Source: Saccharopolyspora shandongensis (GTDB taxonomy: Bacteria; Actinomycetota; Actinomycetes; Mycobacteriales; Pseudonocardiaceae). Taken from it: a stretch of 57,383 bases of DNA. The notes under the pieces were generated by a model. The model ran no database searches and was not told the DNA's origin. It saw only the letters and a list, made by a program, of their open reading frames with translations. Location: NCBI RefSeq assembly GCF_900106995.1, contig NZ_FNOK01000025.1, forward strand, positions 73,903 to 131,285, read 5' to 3'. The translations under genes and the position numbers were made by a program. The stretch's first letter is position 1, and each line of letters begins with the position of its first letter. Of the stretch, positions 1 to 7,541 are shown one piece after another.

Positions 1-891
1 GCGCCGCAGCCTCCGGCTGCTCAGCAGTCGGTTCCGCAAGCACCTGCGCCGCAGCCTCCGGCCGCTCAGCAGCCTGCAGCTCCGCCACCGCCGGCAGCAC
101 CTGCCACGCCACCTCCCGCAGCGCCTCCCGTGGCCTCGGAGCCAGCGGCGGAGGCCACGGGCGCCGGCTACTGGGCTCAGCGGTTCTCCAGCGCGGGCAA
201 GGGCAAGGCGTCGCCCCCGTCGCCCCCATCGGCTCCGCCGGAAGGTGATGTCGAGGCGACGATCCAGCAGCCTGCCTTGCGGCGGCCGGCACCGAAGCAG
301 GAGGCTCCCGCTCCCCCGGCGCCGCCGAAGCCCACTCCGCAGGAGGGGCTCACGGAGCAGCTGCCGCGCGTCGCGCCCGCCAAGTCCGAGCCCGACCCGG
401 AAGGCACCGCGGTGCTGGCCTACCCGCCTGCACCAGCGCCCGTACCGGCACCAGCGCCCGCGCAGCAGGAGGAGGAAGCGCCGGACGAGCTGGAAGACCC
501 GTACGACTTCGACTCCTACGACGAACCCGAGCCCGAGTACGCAGAGGACGACTACGACCCGGAGCTGCCCGCGGGCTTGGACGCGGACGAATACCGCGAC
601 GGCGAACCCGATGACGAGCCCGTCTCCGCGGGCAAGGAGTGGGGCACGCTGGTGCTGCAGGGCGTCGGCGGCCTGGTCGGCGGCGGGCTGGTCTGGGTCG
701 GGTTCCGCTGGTTGTGGGGCACGAACGCCCTGGCGGCGCTCGGCGCCGCGCTGGTGATCACCGGTCTGCTGGTGTTCATCGCGTGGAAGTTCTTGCGCAC
801 CAACGATCTGCAGACGATCCTGCTGGCGGTGCTGGTCGGCTTGTTCTGCACGGTGTCCCCGGCGGCACTGCTGCTGTTCAGCCACTCGTGA
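1..891 (+). CDS. Proline-rich membrane protein, 5' truncated
   Basis: The frame is open from the first base, so the true start lies left of the window. The visible 296 residues begin with a Pro/Ala/Gln-rich stretch in which the motif APQPPAAQQ occurs twice (bases 4-27 and 49-72). A long acidic, disordered section follows (many E, D and P), and the last ~75 residues contain three hydrophobic segments that look like membrane helices. Position immediately before a sugar-phosphate isomerase matches the conserved transmembrane protein Rv0497 of M. tuberculosis in gene order. The function is unknown; the layout suggests a long cytoplasmic disordered arm anchored by a C-terminal membrane bundle. Confidence 0.8.
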   Translation, partial: APQPPAAQQSVPQAPAPQPPAAQQPAAPPPPAAPATPPPAAPPVASEPAAEATGAGYWAQRFSSAGKGKASPPSPPSAPPEGDVEATIQQPALRRPAPKQEAPAPPAPPKPTPQEGLTEQLPRVAPAKSEPDPEGTAVLAYPPAPAPVPAPAPAQQEEEAPDELEDPYDFDSYDEPEPEYAEDDYDPELPAGLDADEYRDGEPDDEPVSAGKEWGTLVLQGVGGLVGGGLVWVGFRWLWGTNALAALGAALVITGLLVFIAWKFLRTNDLQTILLAVLVGLFCTVSPAALLLFSHS

Positions 892-940
892 GGCACCGGC
901 GCGCAACGACCCATCCACCGTCGGTCATGCTTGGCAGGCG

Positions 941-1798
941 ATGACAGTGCAACCGCCCCAGCGCGAGGAGGCACCCGGCCGGATCCCGGTCGGGCTGTCC
1001 AGCGCGTCGGTGTGGCCGCAGCCGGCGCGTGCGGCGTTCGAGATGGCCGCGGACCTCGGGTTCGACGGCGTCGAGGTGATGGTCTGGGCGGACGCGGTCA
1101 GCCAGGACGTCTCGGCGCTGCACCGGCTTTCCGAGCAGCACGGCGTGCCGATCCTGGCGATCCACGCACCGTGCCTGCTGATCACGCAGCGGGTCTGGTC
1201 GTCGGAGCCGGAGGAGCGGCTGCGGCGGTCCGTCGTGGTGGCCAGCGAACTGGGTGCGCAGACGGTCGTCGTGCACCCGCCGTTCCGCTGGCAGCGCCGC
1301 TACGCGGAGCGATTCGGCGAGCTGGTCTCGGAGCTGGAGGAAACCAGCGGGATCTCGATCGCCGTGGAGAACATGTTCCCGCTGCGCCCGCCGAGCACGC
1401 TGAACCGGTTGCGCGGCGGCAAGAGCAGCGGGCTGTCGGCGTTCAAGCCCTCGCCGGACCCGACGGAGGTCGGCTACCGCAACTACACGCTCGACCTGTC
1501 GCACGCCGCTGCGGCGCACGTGGACGCCATCGAGCTGCTGAAGCGGATGAAGGACGGCCTCGCGCACGTGCACCTGGCGGACGGCACCGGCGCGCCGCGG
1601 GACGAACACCTGGTGCCGGGGCAGGGCAACCAGCCGTGCGCGGAGGTGTGCGAGGCGCTGGCCGCCGACGGCTACCAGGGCGCGGTGGTCCTGGAGATCA
1701 ACACCCGCAAGGCGCGCAATCCCCAGCAGCGCGCGGCATTGCTGTCCGAGGCGCTGTTGTTCGCCCGGCTGCACCTGGAGCCGCTGCGCGCGGGCTGA
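941..1798 (+). CDS. Sugar phosphate isomerase/epimerase (AP endonuclease 2-like TIM barrel)
   Basis: This 285-residue protein belongs to the xylose-isomerase-like TIM barrel superfamily. Barrel-strand motifs with likely metal or substrate ligands appear in order: IHAPC, VVVHPPF, VENMFP, LDLSHAAAAH, HVHLADGTG and DEHLVPGQG, followed by a terminal LEIN strand. The ATG at 941 is the first plausible start after the upstream gene and leaves a short N-terminal tail before the first strand. It sits at the place of Rv0498 relative to proC. The substrate cannot be read from the sequence. Family membership is secure, the precise reaction is not. Confidence 0.85.
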   Translation: MTVQPPQREEAPGRIPVGLSSASVWPQPARAAFEMAADLGFDGVEVMVWADAVSQDVSALHRLSEQHGVPILAIHAPCLLITQRVWSSEPEERLRRSVVVASELGAQTVVVHPPFRWQRRYAERFGELVSELEETSGISIAVENMFPLRPPSTLNRLRGGKSSGLSAFKPSPDPTEVGYRNYTLDLSHAAAAHVDAIELLKRMKDGLAHVHLADGTGAPRDEHLVPGQGNQPCAEVCEALAADGYQGAVVLEINTRKARNPQQRAALLSEALLFARLHLEPLRAG

Positions 1799-1823
1799 CC
1801 GGTTTCTCCTGGTCAGGGTCCGG

Positions 1824-1860
1824 GCGCGGTTTTCCGCGCGATAGCCCGCAAAAACCGCGC
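1824..1860. terminator. Hairpin after the isomerase gene
   Basis: GCGCGGTTTT at 1824-1833 pairs with AAAACCGCGC at 1851-1860, a perfect 10-bp stem 26 bases after the isomerase stop codon. The A/T end faces the loop, so no classical U-tract follows. I read it as a transcription stop or 3' end stabiliser. Confidence 0.6.
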
Positions 1861-1888
1861 GCGGGCGGTCGGCGCGGCTAACCGATGC

Positions 1889-1929
1889 CTAGTGATCAAC
1901 TTCTCCGAAGGTCACTAGAATCAGTGACC
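1889..1929 (+). promoter_or_regulatory. Promoter with overlapping dyad upstream of the thioesterase
   Basis: CTAGTGA at 1889-1895 and TCACTAG at 1912-1918 form an inverted repeat 16 bases apart, with a smaller inner CTTC/GAAG repeat. The right arm runs into a good -10 hexamer, TAGAAT at 1916-1921. An ATG follows 8 bases later at 1930. The dyad would cover the -35/-10 region, as expected for a dimeric repressor site. The binding protein is unknown. Confidence 0.45.
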
Positions 1930-1986
1930 ATGAACTCGTTGCGCGCATCGGTCGCCGAGCGCTTCCGCCCGCTGGACCGCACGTGA
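1930..1986 (+). CDS. Possible leaderless 18-codon upstream ORF
   Basis: The ORF starts with ATG 8 bases after the TAGAAT hexamer and has no Shine-Dalgarno sequence, so it would be read from a leaderless mRNA. Its 18-residue product begins MNSLRAS and ends with PLDRT. Its TGA stop overlaps the GTG start of the thioesterase (the GTGA at 1983-1986). That geometry suggests termination-reinitiation coupling rather than a functional peptide. It could instead be chance, or a remnant of a longer N-terminus. Confidence 0.35.
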   Translation: MNSLRASVAERFRPLDRT

Positions 1987-2771
1987 CAGAGGTCCTGGAT
2001 CCCTTCGCGGCGGCCACTTCGGTGCGCTCGCTCGGCGACGGCACCTTCGTCGCCCACCTGCATCCCGACTGGGCTGTCGGAGAACGCCCGCACGGCGGCT
2101 ACCTGCTCGCGCTGATGGCCCGCGCCCTCGGCGACGTGACCGGGCTCGCGCCGCTTTCGATCAGCGCCCAGTTCCTGCGTCCGCCCCGGGTCGGCCCGGT
2201 GCTGGTCCGGACCGAGGTGCTCAAGGCGGGCAAGACGGTGACGGCCGCCCGCGCGCAGCTGGAGCAGAGCGGCCAGGTCTGCGTGGACGCCACGGTCACC
2301 CTCGGCAAGGTGCCCGAGTCGGAGCCCGAGTGGTCGGATCTGCCCGACATGCCGGTGAACCCGCCGTCGACCGCGATCGATCTCGCCGCCACCGAGGCCC
2401 GAAAGTACTTCGCCCTGGCGCGCGTCTGCGACATGCGCCTGGACGCGAGCACCGCGGACTTCCTCAACGGCGGCATCGGCGAGCCGCGGCTGCGGCTGTG
2501 GGCCAAGCCCCGCGAGGCGCAGCCCGACCTGCTGTTCGGACTGGTCGCGGGCGACCTGACGGTGCCGGTGACGCTGAACCTCGGCCGGTTCGGCTGGGCG
2601 CCGACGGTGCAGCTCACCGCCCTGCTGCGGGCTCAGCCGGCGAACGGCTGGCTGCGGATGGTGGTGGACTGCCGCGCGGTGCACGGGCAGTGGTTCGACG
2701 AGGACGTCATGGTGATCGACTCGGTCGGCCGACTGATCTGCCAGGCCCGCCAACTCGCCCTGTCCCCGTGA
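1983..2771 (+). CDS. Acyl-CoA thioesterase, TesB-like double hotdog
   Basis: The 262-residue protein has the double-hotdog pattern of the TesB-like thioesterase family. The N-terminal hotdog includes ERPHGGYLLALMARAL (about residues 36-51), a typical loop and central helix, then SAQFLRPPRVGP and a long antiparallel strand. The second hotdog ends with RAVHGQWFDEDVMVIDSVG, the usual C-terminal strand pair. It is predicted to hydrolyse acyl-CoA thioesters in the cytoplasm. The GTG start overlaps the stop of a short leaderless upstream ORF and no ribosome binding site is visible. Gene order equals Rv0499 next to proC, and a convergent acyl-CoA ligase lies downstream. The acyl preference is unknown. 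Confidence 0.82.
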   Translation: MTEVLDPFAAATSVRSLGDGTFVAHLHPDWAVGERPHGGYLLALMARALGDVTGLAPLSISAQFLRPPRVGPVLVRTEVLKAGKTVTAARAQLEQSGQVCVDATVTLGKVPESEPEWSDLPDMPVNPPSTAIDLAATEARKYFALARVCDMRLDASTADFLNGGIGEPRLRLWAKPREAQPDLLFGLVAGDLTVPVTLNLGRFGWAPTVQLTALLRAQPANGWLRMVVDCRAVHGQWFDEDVMVIDSVGRLICQARQLALSP

Positions 2772-2779
2772 CCAGATCT

Positions 2780-2831
2780 CCCCGCGATTTCAACGAAAAT
2801 CGGATCGCTGATCTCCAATGAAATCGCGGGG
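2780..2831. terminator. Bidirectional terminator between convergent thioesterase and acyl-CoA ligase
   Basis: CCCCGCGATTTCA at 2780-2792 pairs perfectly with TGAAATCGCGGGG at 2819-2831, a 13-bp stem with a 26-base loop. It occupies the short gap between two converging genes, so it can serve both strands. Confidence 0.75.
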
Positions 2832-2839
2832 TATCGGGG

Positions 2840-4468
2840 TCAGTTGAGGCGGGTGACGTCGAGGCCGCCGTCGGCGTGCTGCTTGCGCAGGCGCTTCTTG
2901 TCGAACTTGCCGACGCTGGTCTTCGGCGCTTCAGGGATGAACGTCCAGTACTCCGGCACCTGCCACTTCGCCACCTCGCCCGCGAGGAAGTCGCGCAGCT
3001 CGGCCGCGTCCACCTGCTGACCGTCGCGGAGCACCACGGCCACCAGCGGCCGCTCGGACCACTTCTCGTCCGGCACGCCGATGACCATCGCCTCGGCCAC
3101 CGCCGGGTGCCCCATCACCTTGTTCTCCAGGTCGACCGACGAGATCCACTCGCCGCCCGACTTGATCACGTCCTTGGCCCGGTCCGTCAGCTGCACGAAC
3201 CCGTCCGGCGTGATGAACCCCACGTCGCCGGTGCGCAGCCAGCCGTCGTTGAACTTCTCCGGATCGTCGTCGCCGTAGTACGCCCCGGCGATCCACGGCC
3301 CGCGGACCTCCAGTTCGCCGACGCTCTCGCCGTCCCACGGCAGCACCGAGCCGTCGTCGCCGACCAGCCGGCCCTGCACGCCGGCGGGCAAGCGCCCCTG
3401 GCTGGCGCGGTAGGTCCAGCGCTGCTCGTCCGTGACGCCTTCCGGCGGCCGGGCCACGCTGCCCAGCGGCGACGTCTCGGTCATGCCCCACGCGTGCAGC
3501 ACCGAGATGTCGTACTTCTCGTGGAACGCCTTCATCAGCGACGGCGGGCACGCCGCGCCGCCGACCACGACCTCGCGCAACGAGGACACGTCGTGCGGGT
3601 CGGCCTCGAGGTGCTGCAGCACGCCCTGCCAGATCGTCGGCACCGCCGCGGCCATCGTCGGGCGCTCCGCCTCGATCATCTTCAGCAGCGGCTCGGGCTG
3701 CAGGAACCGGTCCGGCATGATCATCGACGCGCCGACCATGAACGCCGCGTACGGCAGGCCCCACGACATCGCGTGGAACATCGGCACCACGGCCAGCGAC
3801 CGGTCCGCCTGCGACAGGGCCATCCCGTCGGTCATGCACACCTGCATCGAGTGCAGGTAGATCGACCGGTGCGAGTAGACGACGCCCTTCGGGTTGGCGG
3901 TGGTGCCGGAGGTGTAGCACATCGCGGCGGCCGAGCGTTCGTCGATCTCCGGCCAGTCGAACACCTCCGGCTGCCCGGCCAGCAGTTCCTCGTAGCCGTG
4001 CACCGCCACCCCGGCCGGCGCCTCCAGTGCGGCCTTGTCGCCGCCGGCGACGATCACGTGCCGCACCGTCTTCAGCTCCGGCAGCAGCTTCTGGAACAGC
4101 GGCAGCAGCGTCGCGTCGACCAGCACGACCCGGTCCTCGGCGTGGTTGGCGACGTAGACGAGCTGCTCGGGGAACAACCGGATGTTCAGGGTGTGCAGCA
4201 CAGCGCCCATCGACGGAACCGCGAAGTACGCCTCCAGGTGCTCGGCGTTGTTCCACATGAACGTGCCGACCCGCTCGTCGCCGGTCACGCCGAGGCCGCG
4301 CAGCGCGTGCGCCAGCTGTGCCGTCCGGCGCCCCACCTCCGCGAAGCTGCGGCGCCGCGCTCCGTCGCCGGTCCAGGTCACGACCTCCGCGGACGCACCG
4401 TGCGGCCCGCTGCCCTGCTGGAGGATCCGAGCGATCGAGAGCGGGCCGTCCTGCATCGTGCTGAACAT
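2840..4468 (-). CDS. Long/medium-chain fatty-acid--CoA ligase (AMP-forming)
   Basis: This 542-residue member of the ANL adenylating family activates a carboxylic acid with ATP and CoA. The P-loop CYTSGTTANPKGVVYSH is near residue 184. Later come AWGMTETSPLGS (aromatic/TE motif), GWLRTGDVGF with the ribose-binding Asp, DRAKDVIKSGGEW (hinge) and KTSVGKFDKKRLR with the catalytic Lys. The start was set at the ATG at 4468 because AAAGGAG lies about 9 bases upstream; the frame remains open further upstream but with non-conserved sequence. It diverges from proC. The chain length and whether it serves degradation or lipid synthesis cannot be told from the sequence. Confidence 0.88.
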   Translation of the reverse strand: MFSTMQDGPLSIARILQQGSGPHGASAEVVTWTGDGARRRSFAEVGRRTAQLAHALRGLGVTGDERVGTFMWNNAEHLEAYFAVPSMGAVLHTLNIRLFPEQLVYVANHAEDRVVLVDATLLPLFQKLLPELKTVRHVIVAGGDKAALEAPAGVAVHGYEELLAGQPEVFDWPEIDERSAAAMCYTSGTTANPKGVVYSHRSIYLHSMQVCMTDGMALSQADRSLAVVPMFHAMSWGLPYAAFMVGASMIMPDRFLQPEPLLKMIEAERPTMAAAVPTIWQGVLQHLEADPHDVSSLREVVVGGAACPPSLMKAFHEKYDISVLHAWGMTETSPLGSVARPPEGVTDEQRWTYRASQGRLPAGVQGRLVGDDGSVLPWDGESVGELEVRGPWIAGAYYGDDDPEKFNDGWLRTGDVGFITPDGFVQLTDRAKDVIKSGGEWISSVDLENKVMGHPAVAEAMVIGVPDEKWSERPLVAVVLRDGQQVDAAELRDFLAGEVAKWQVPEYWTFIPEAPKTSVGKFDKKRLRKQHADGGLDVTRLN

Positions 4469-4641
4469 GATCAGAGCTCCTTTGGGCTGGTCATTCAGGC
4501 GCGAAACATCGCTCGGCCGTGGCGGGGCGCTGTGGTGGCAGACACAGTAGCGGCTGGAATCGACCTTCGGGAGGGGTGGACACGCAGCGTGCACCGCCGG
4601 TTCGCGCCGCGTGCGGAGAGTGGTCTGGCACCCTGAGCGGC

Positions 4642-5463
4642 ATGACGACGATCGCCGTACTCGGAGCCGGAAAGATCGGGGAATCCCTGCTGTCGGGGCT
4701 GCTGAAGGCGGGGCGTGCCCCGTCGGACCTGCTGTTCACCGAGCGGTTCCCGACGCGTGCGGAGGAGCTGACCAAGACCTACGGCATCACGCACGTCGAG
4801 GTGGCCGATGCGGTGCAGCGCGCGGACGTCATCGTCGTCGCCGTCAAGCCGCAGGACATCGAGCCGCTGCTGGACGAGATGGCGCCGAACCTGCCCAGCG
4901 GCAGGCTCGTGGTGTCGTTGTGCGCGGGCCTGCCGACGAAGCTGTTCGAGCGCCGGTTGACCGAGGGCACCGCGGTCGTCCGGGTCATGCCGAACACCCC
5001 GATGCTGGTCGGCGAGGCGATGAGCGCGGTCTCCGGCGGCGCGCACGCCTCGGACGCCGACCTGGCGCTGGTCGAGGACCTGCTCGGCAGCGTCGGCAAG
5101 GTCGCGCGGGTGCCCGAGAGCCAGCAGGACGCGGTGACGGCGCTGTCCGGCTCGGGCCCGGCGTACTTCTTCTACCTGGTCGAAGCCATGATCGACGCCG
5201 GCATCCTGCTGGGCATCCCGCGGGCCACCGCCGCGGACCTGATCGTCCAGTCCGCGGTCGGCGCGGCGGCGATGCTCCGCGAGGGCGGCGGTCACCCGGT
5301 GATGCTGCGCGAGGCGGTCACCTCGCCGGCGGGCACGACCATCGCTGGCATCCGCGAGCTGGAGAAGCACGGCGTGCGCGCGGCGCTCATCGACGCCATC
5401 GAAGCGGCCCGCGACCGGTCCGTCGAGCTCGGCAAGGCGCACGAAACCGACGAACCCGCCTGA
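4642..5463 (+). CDS. proC: Pyrroline-5-carboxylate reductase
   Basis: The 273-residue enzyme catalyses the last step of proline synthesis, NAD(P)H-dependent reduction of 1-pyrroline-5-carboxylate. An N-terminal Rossmann motif, IAVLGAGKIGESL, begins at residue 4. The family signature appears as VRVMPNTPMLVGEAM, then the conserved ALSGSGPAYFFYLVEA and VTSPAGTTIAGIRELE near the C-terminus. The ATG at 4642 was chosen because it puts the Rossmann fold at the N-terminus; no clear ribosome binding site precedes it, and CACCCT lies 7 bases upstream, so a leaderless transcript is possible. Same gene and order as Rv0500. Confidence 0.96.
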   Translation: MTTIAVLGAGKIGESLLSGLLKAGRAPSDLLFTERFPTRAEELTKTYGITHVEVADAVQRADVIVVAVKPQDIEPLLDEMAPNLPSGRLVVSLCAGLPTKLFERRLTEGTAVVRVMPNTPMLVGEAMSAVSGGAHASDADLALVEDLLGSVGKVARVPESQQDAVTALSGSGPAYFFYLVEAMIDAGILLGIPRATAADLIVQSAVGAAAMLREGGGHPVMLREAVTSPAGTTIAGIRELEKHGVRAALIDAIEAARDRSVELGKAHETDEPA

Positions 5464-5486
5464 CGCCGGCGCGACGCGTGAGGAGC

Positions 5487-5550
5487 GGCGGTTTCGCGCG
5501 AAACCGCTGTTCCCACGCCTGCTGGGTGGTGGTTTCGCGTGAAACCGCCA
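5487..5550. repeat. Dispersed paired-palindrome repeat, copy 1
   Basis: Two palindromes, GGTTTCGCGCGAAACC (5490-5505, within a perfect 20-base palindrome 5488-5507) and GGTTTCGCGTGAAACC (5531-5546), are separated by about 25 bases. A second copy lies at 11212-11275 with the same spacing and a related spacer (both contain CACGCCTGC followed by GGG). Both sit just after the stop codon of a plus-strand gene. The second palindrome differs at one position from the chromosomal ParB site core GTTTCACGTGAAAC. Confidence 0.7.
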
Positions 5551-5680
5551 CCTCCGCGCGCGACTCAGCGGCGCTGCCAAGACCAGTTGGTGCGAACTAC
5601 TCAGGGCCAAGGGGGACGTTCGGCCATCGCAGGTGCCCCGTGTGTCCCGCTACTCTCGATAGAGCACGTGCGTGAGGTTT

Positions 5681-5725
5681 CCGTCGGAGGGGAAGCCGAC
5701 GGCGCGACACGTGCCGAAGGGCACG
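5681..5725 (+). promoter_or_regulatory. Two consecutive hairpins in the leader of the HTH gene
   Basis: CCGTCGG at 5681-5687 pairs with CCGACGG at 5696-5702. Then CGTGCC at 5710-5715 pairs with GGCACG at 5720-5725 around a GAAG tetraloop. The second stem ends 7 bases before the ATG at 5733, so it would limit ribosome access. A TACTCT hexamer at 5651-5656 could be the -10, giving a leader of about 70 bases filled by the two stems. Confidence 0.4.
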
Positions 5726-5732
5726 GTGAAGC

Positions 5733-5957
5733 ATGTCTGCGAACTCCGAACCCAGCCAACAGGCGCCACCGAGCATGGGTCAGGTGCGGTTCCTCACCGT
5801 CGCAGAGGTCGCAAAGCTGATGCGGGTGTCGAAGATGACGGTCTACCGGCTCGTGCACGCGGGCGAGCTGCCCGCAGCACGGGTGGGGCGTTCGTTTCGG
5901 GTTGCCGAGAAGGACGTCCACGCGTACCTGGAAAGCGCCTACTACAACGCGGGCTGA
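5733..5957 (+). CDS. Small helix-turn-helix DNA-binding protein (excisionase/MerR-like)
   Basis: The 74-residue protein is almost entirely a winged-helix excisionase-type domain: FLTVAEVAKLMRVSKMTVYRL is the helix-turn-helix (from about residue 21) and GRSFRVAEKDVHAYLE the wing and last helix. No effector domain is present, so it probably acts as a small architectural or regulatory DNA-binding factor like BldC or Rv0500A, whose position between proC and the bS22 gene it shares. The leader contains two stable hairpins. Targets are unknown. Confidence 0.85.
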   Translation: MSANSEPSQQAPPSMGQVRFLTVAEVAKLMRVSKMTVYRLVHAGELPAARVGRSFRVAEKDVHAYLESAYYNAG

Positions 5958-6194
5958 GATCGCTCGGCCGGCCGTTTGCGCAGGTGACCGGCCGCGAGCC
6001 CGACGGGCGGCCGATGGCGGCCCGGACGGCTCGCGCGCCCGGTCGGCGGCGCTCGGCGGCGTTTCGAGGACCACGGCGGAAGGCCTCGAGACCTGCAGGT
6101 AAAGTTTTGGGTTGGTCGTGCCAGGTGTGCGCGTTCATGCGGCTGCACCGGTGCGGGAGACGTTCGAACTGCCGTCAAGAGCGAAGGAGTCCGC

Positions 6195-6296
6195 ATGGGC
6201 TCGGTCATCAAGAAGCGCCGCAAGCGCATGTCCAAGAAGAAGCACCGCAAGCTGCTCCGCAAGACGCGCGTCCAGCGTCGCAAGTTGGGCAAGTGA
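6195..6296 (+). CDS. 30S ribosomal protein bS22 (AURKAIP1/COX24-type, 33 residues)
   Basis: The ORF starts at an ATG with GAAGGAG 5-6 bases upstream and encodes 33 residues, MGSVIKKRRKRMSKKKHRKL and then a further basic run ending RKLGK; about two thirds are Lys or Arg. This is the actinobacterial peptide described as bS22 in the mycobacterial small subunit and also annotated as an AURKAIP1/COX24 domain protein; it binds rRNA near the decoding region. It corresponds to Rv0500B in position. A strong terminator follows directly. Too short for many gene finders but highly conserved, so I regard it as certain. Confidence 0.93.
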   Translation: MGSVIKKRRKRMSKKKHRKLLRKTRVQRRKLGK

Positions 6297-6303
6297 CCTG
6301 CGC

Positions 6304-6340
6304 ACCGCCGCCGGCCGATGGTCGGCGGCGGTTGTTTTTT
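6304..6340 (+). terminator. Intrinsic terminator after bS22
   Basis: ACCGCCGCCGGCC at 6304-6316 pairs with a GTCGGCGGCGGTT arm ending at 6332, with a short loop, and a run of six T at 6335-6340. It is the most classical rho-independent terminator in the window. Confidence 0.9.
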
Positions 6341-6457
6341 GCCGGTGGGCCCGTGCACACGGCCGACTCGTCCTGGTGACCCGAACGCCGTGGTGAGCGG
6401 CGCATTCGGCGGTAGCATCGCAGTCGGCGAGCGTGCCGGAGAGCGCAGGGAGACACA

Positions 6458-7492
6458 GTGGGCCCGAATGTCGTGCTGGTGACGGGGGTCAGCCGGTTCC
6501 TGGGCGGGCACCTCGCCGCGCGGCTGGCGGCCGATCCCTCGGTGCGGCGGGTCCTCGGCGTGGACACCGTGCAGCCCGGCCGCGATCTGCTGCGGCGGAT
6601 GGGGCGCACCGAGTTCGTCCGCGCCGACATCCGGAATCCGCTGATCAGCAAGGTCATCGCGAACGCCCAGGTCGACACCGTGGTGCACGCGGCGGTCAAC
6701 TCCCATTCCGGGCCCGGCGGGCGGGCCACGACGAAGGAGATGAACGTCATCGGCACCATGCAGCTGCTGGCCGCCTGCCAGCAGTCGCCGCTGGTGCGCA
6801 AGGTGGTGGTCCGGTCGACCTGCGCGGTCTACGGGTCGAGCTCGCGGGACCCGGCGGTGTTCACCGAGGAGATGGAGCCGAAGGACCTGCCGTCGTCCGG
6901 CTACGCCAAGGACGCGGTGGAGATCGAGGGCTACGTGCGCGGCTTCGGCCGGCGCCGGCCCGACGTGGACATCACCACGCTGCGGTTCAGCAACCTGATC
7001 GGCCCGCGCATCGACGCCGTGCTGTCCCGCTACTTCGCACTGCCGGTGGTGCCGACCGTGCTCGGGTTCGACGCGCGGCTGCAGATGCTGCACTCCGAGG
7101 ACGCGCTGGCGGTGCTGGAGCGGGCGACGATGGTGGACCGGCCCGGCGTGTTCAACGTGGCCGGTGACGGCGTGCTGATGCTCTCGCAGGCGATCCGGCG
7201 CGCCGGGCGCGTCGCGATGCCGCTGCCGAGCACGGCGGTGCTGCCGCTGACCCAGTTCTTCCGCAGCGCCCGGCTGGTCGACTTCTCGTCGGAGCAGCTG
7301 CGATACCTCAACTTCGGGCGGGTGCTGGACACCACGAGGCTCCGCGAGGAGTTCGGGTTCACCCCGCGCTGGACCACCCAGCAGGCCTTCGACGACTTCG
7401 TGCGCGGCCGGGGCCTGCGGCCGGTGATCGACAAGGAGAACATCCTGGCGCTGGAACGCGGCGCCGGTGACCTGCTGGCGAAGCTTCGGTGA
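6458..7492 (+). CDS. NAD-dependent epimerase/dehydratase-like protein (extended SDR)
   Basis: The 344-residue protein has an extended SDR fold: an N-terminal nucleotide loop (VTGVSRFLGGHLA), VVHAAVNSH after strand 4, STCAVYGSS with the catalytic Ser/Thr position, and GYAKDAVEIEGY where the catalytic Tyr is expected. It is the counterpart of Rv0501 (annotated galE2) and is followed by the acyltransferase as there. The Gly-rich loop reads TGVSRFLG instead of TGxxGFxG, and the residue four after the Tyr is Ala, not Lys. Catalysis by the usual YxxxK pair is therefore doubtful. GTG start, with AGGGAGA 6 bases upstream. Confidence 0.85.
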   Translation: MGPNVVLVTGVSRFLGGHLAARLAADPSVRRVLGVDTVQPGRDLLRRMGRTEFVRADIRNPLISKVIANAQVDTVVHAAVNSHSGPGGRATTKEMNVIGTMQLLAACQQSPLVRKVVVRSTCAVYGSSSRDPAVFTEEMEPKDLPSSGYAKDAVEIEGYVRGFGRRRPDVDITTLRFSNLIGPRIDAVLSRYFALPVVPTVLGFDARLQMLHSEDALAVLERATMVDRPGVFNVAGDGVLMLSQAIRRAGRVAMPLPSTAVLPLTQFFRSARLVDFSSEQLRYLNFGRVLDTTRLREEFGFTPRWTTQQAFDDFVRGRGLRPVIDKENILALERGAGDLLAKLR

Positions 7493-7502
7493 CGGAGGCG
7501 GC

Positions 7503-7541
7503 ATGAGCGACGGTCGCGCCCGACCGGGTGCGGGGGCGTGA
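7503..7541 (+). CDS. Short upstream ORF with strong ribosome binding site
   Basis: An ATG at 7503 has a GGAGG about 5 bases upstream and opens a 12-codon frame (MSDGRARPGAGA) that ends in a TGA overlapping the ATG of the acyltransferase gene (TGATG at 7539-7543). The acyltransferase has no good ribosome binding site of its own, so reinitiation from this ORF is a plausible mechanism. It may alternatively mark the former start of the acyltransferase before a frameshift. Confidence 0.35.
   Translation: MSDGRARPGAGA

Noticed and set aside
5490..5546. Calling the paired palindromes parS sites
   Set aside because: Only one of four palindromes is within one mismatch of the core, and the shared spacer shows they belong to a repeat family rather than single ParB sites.
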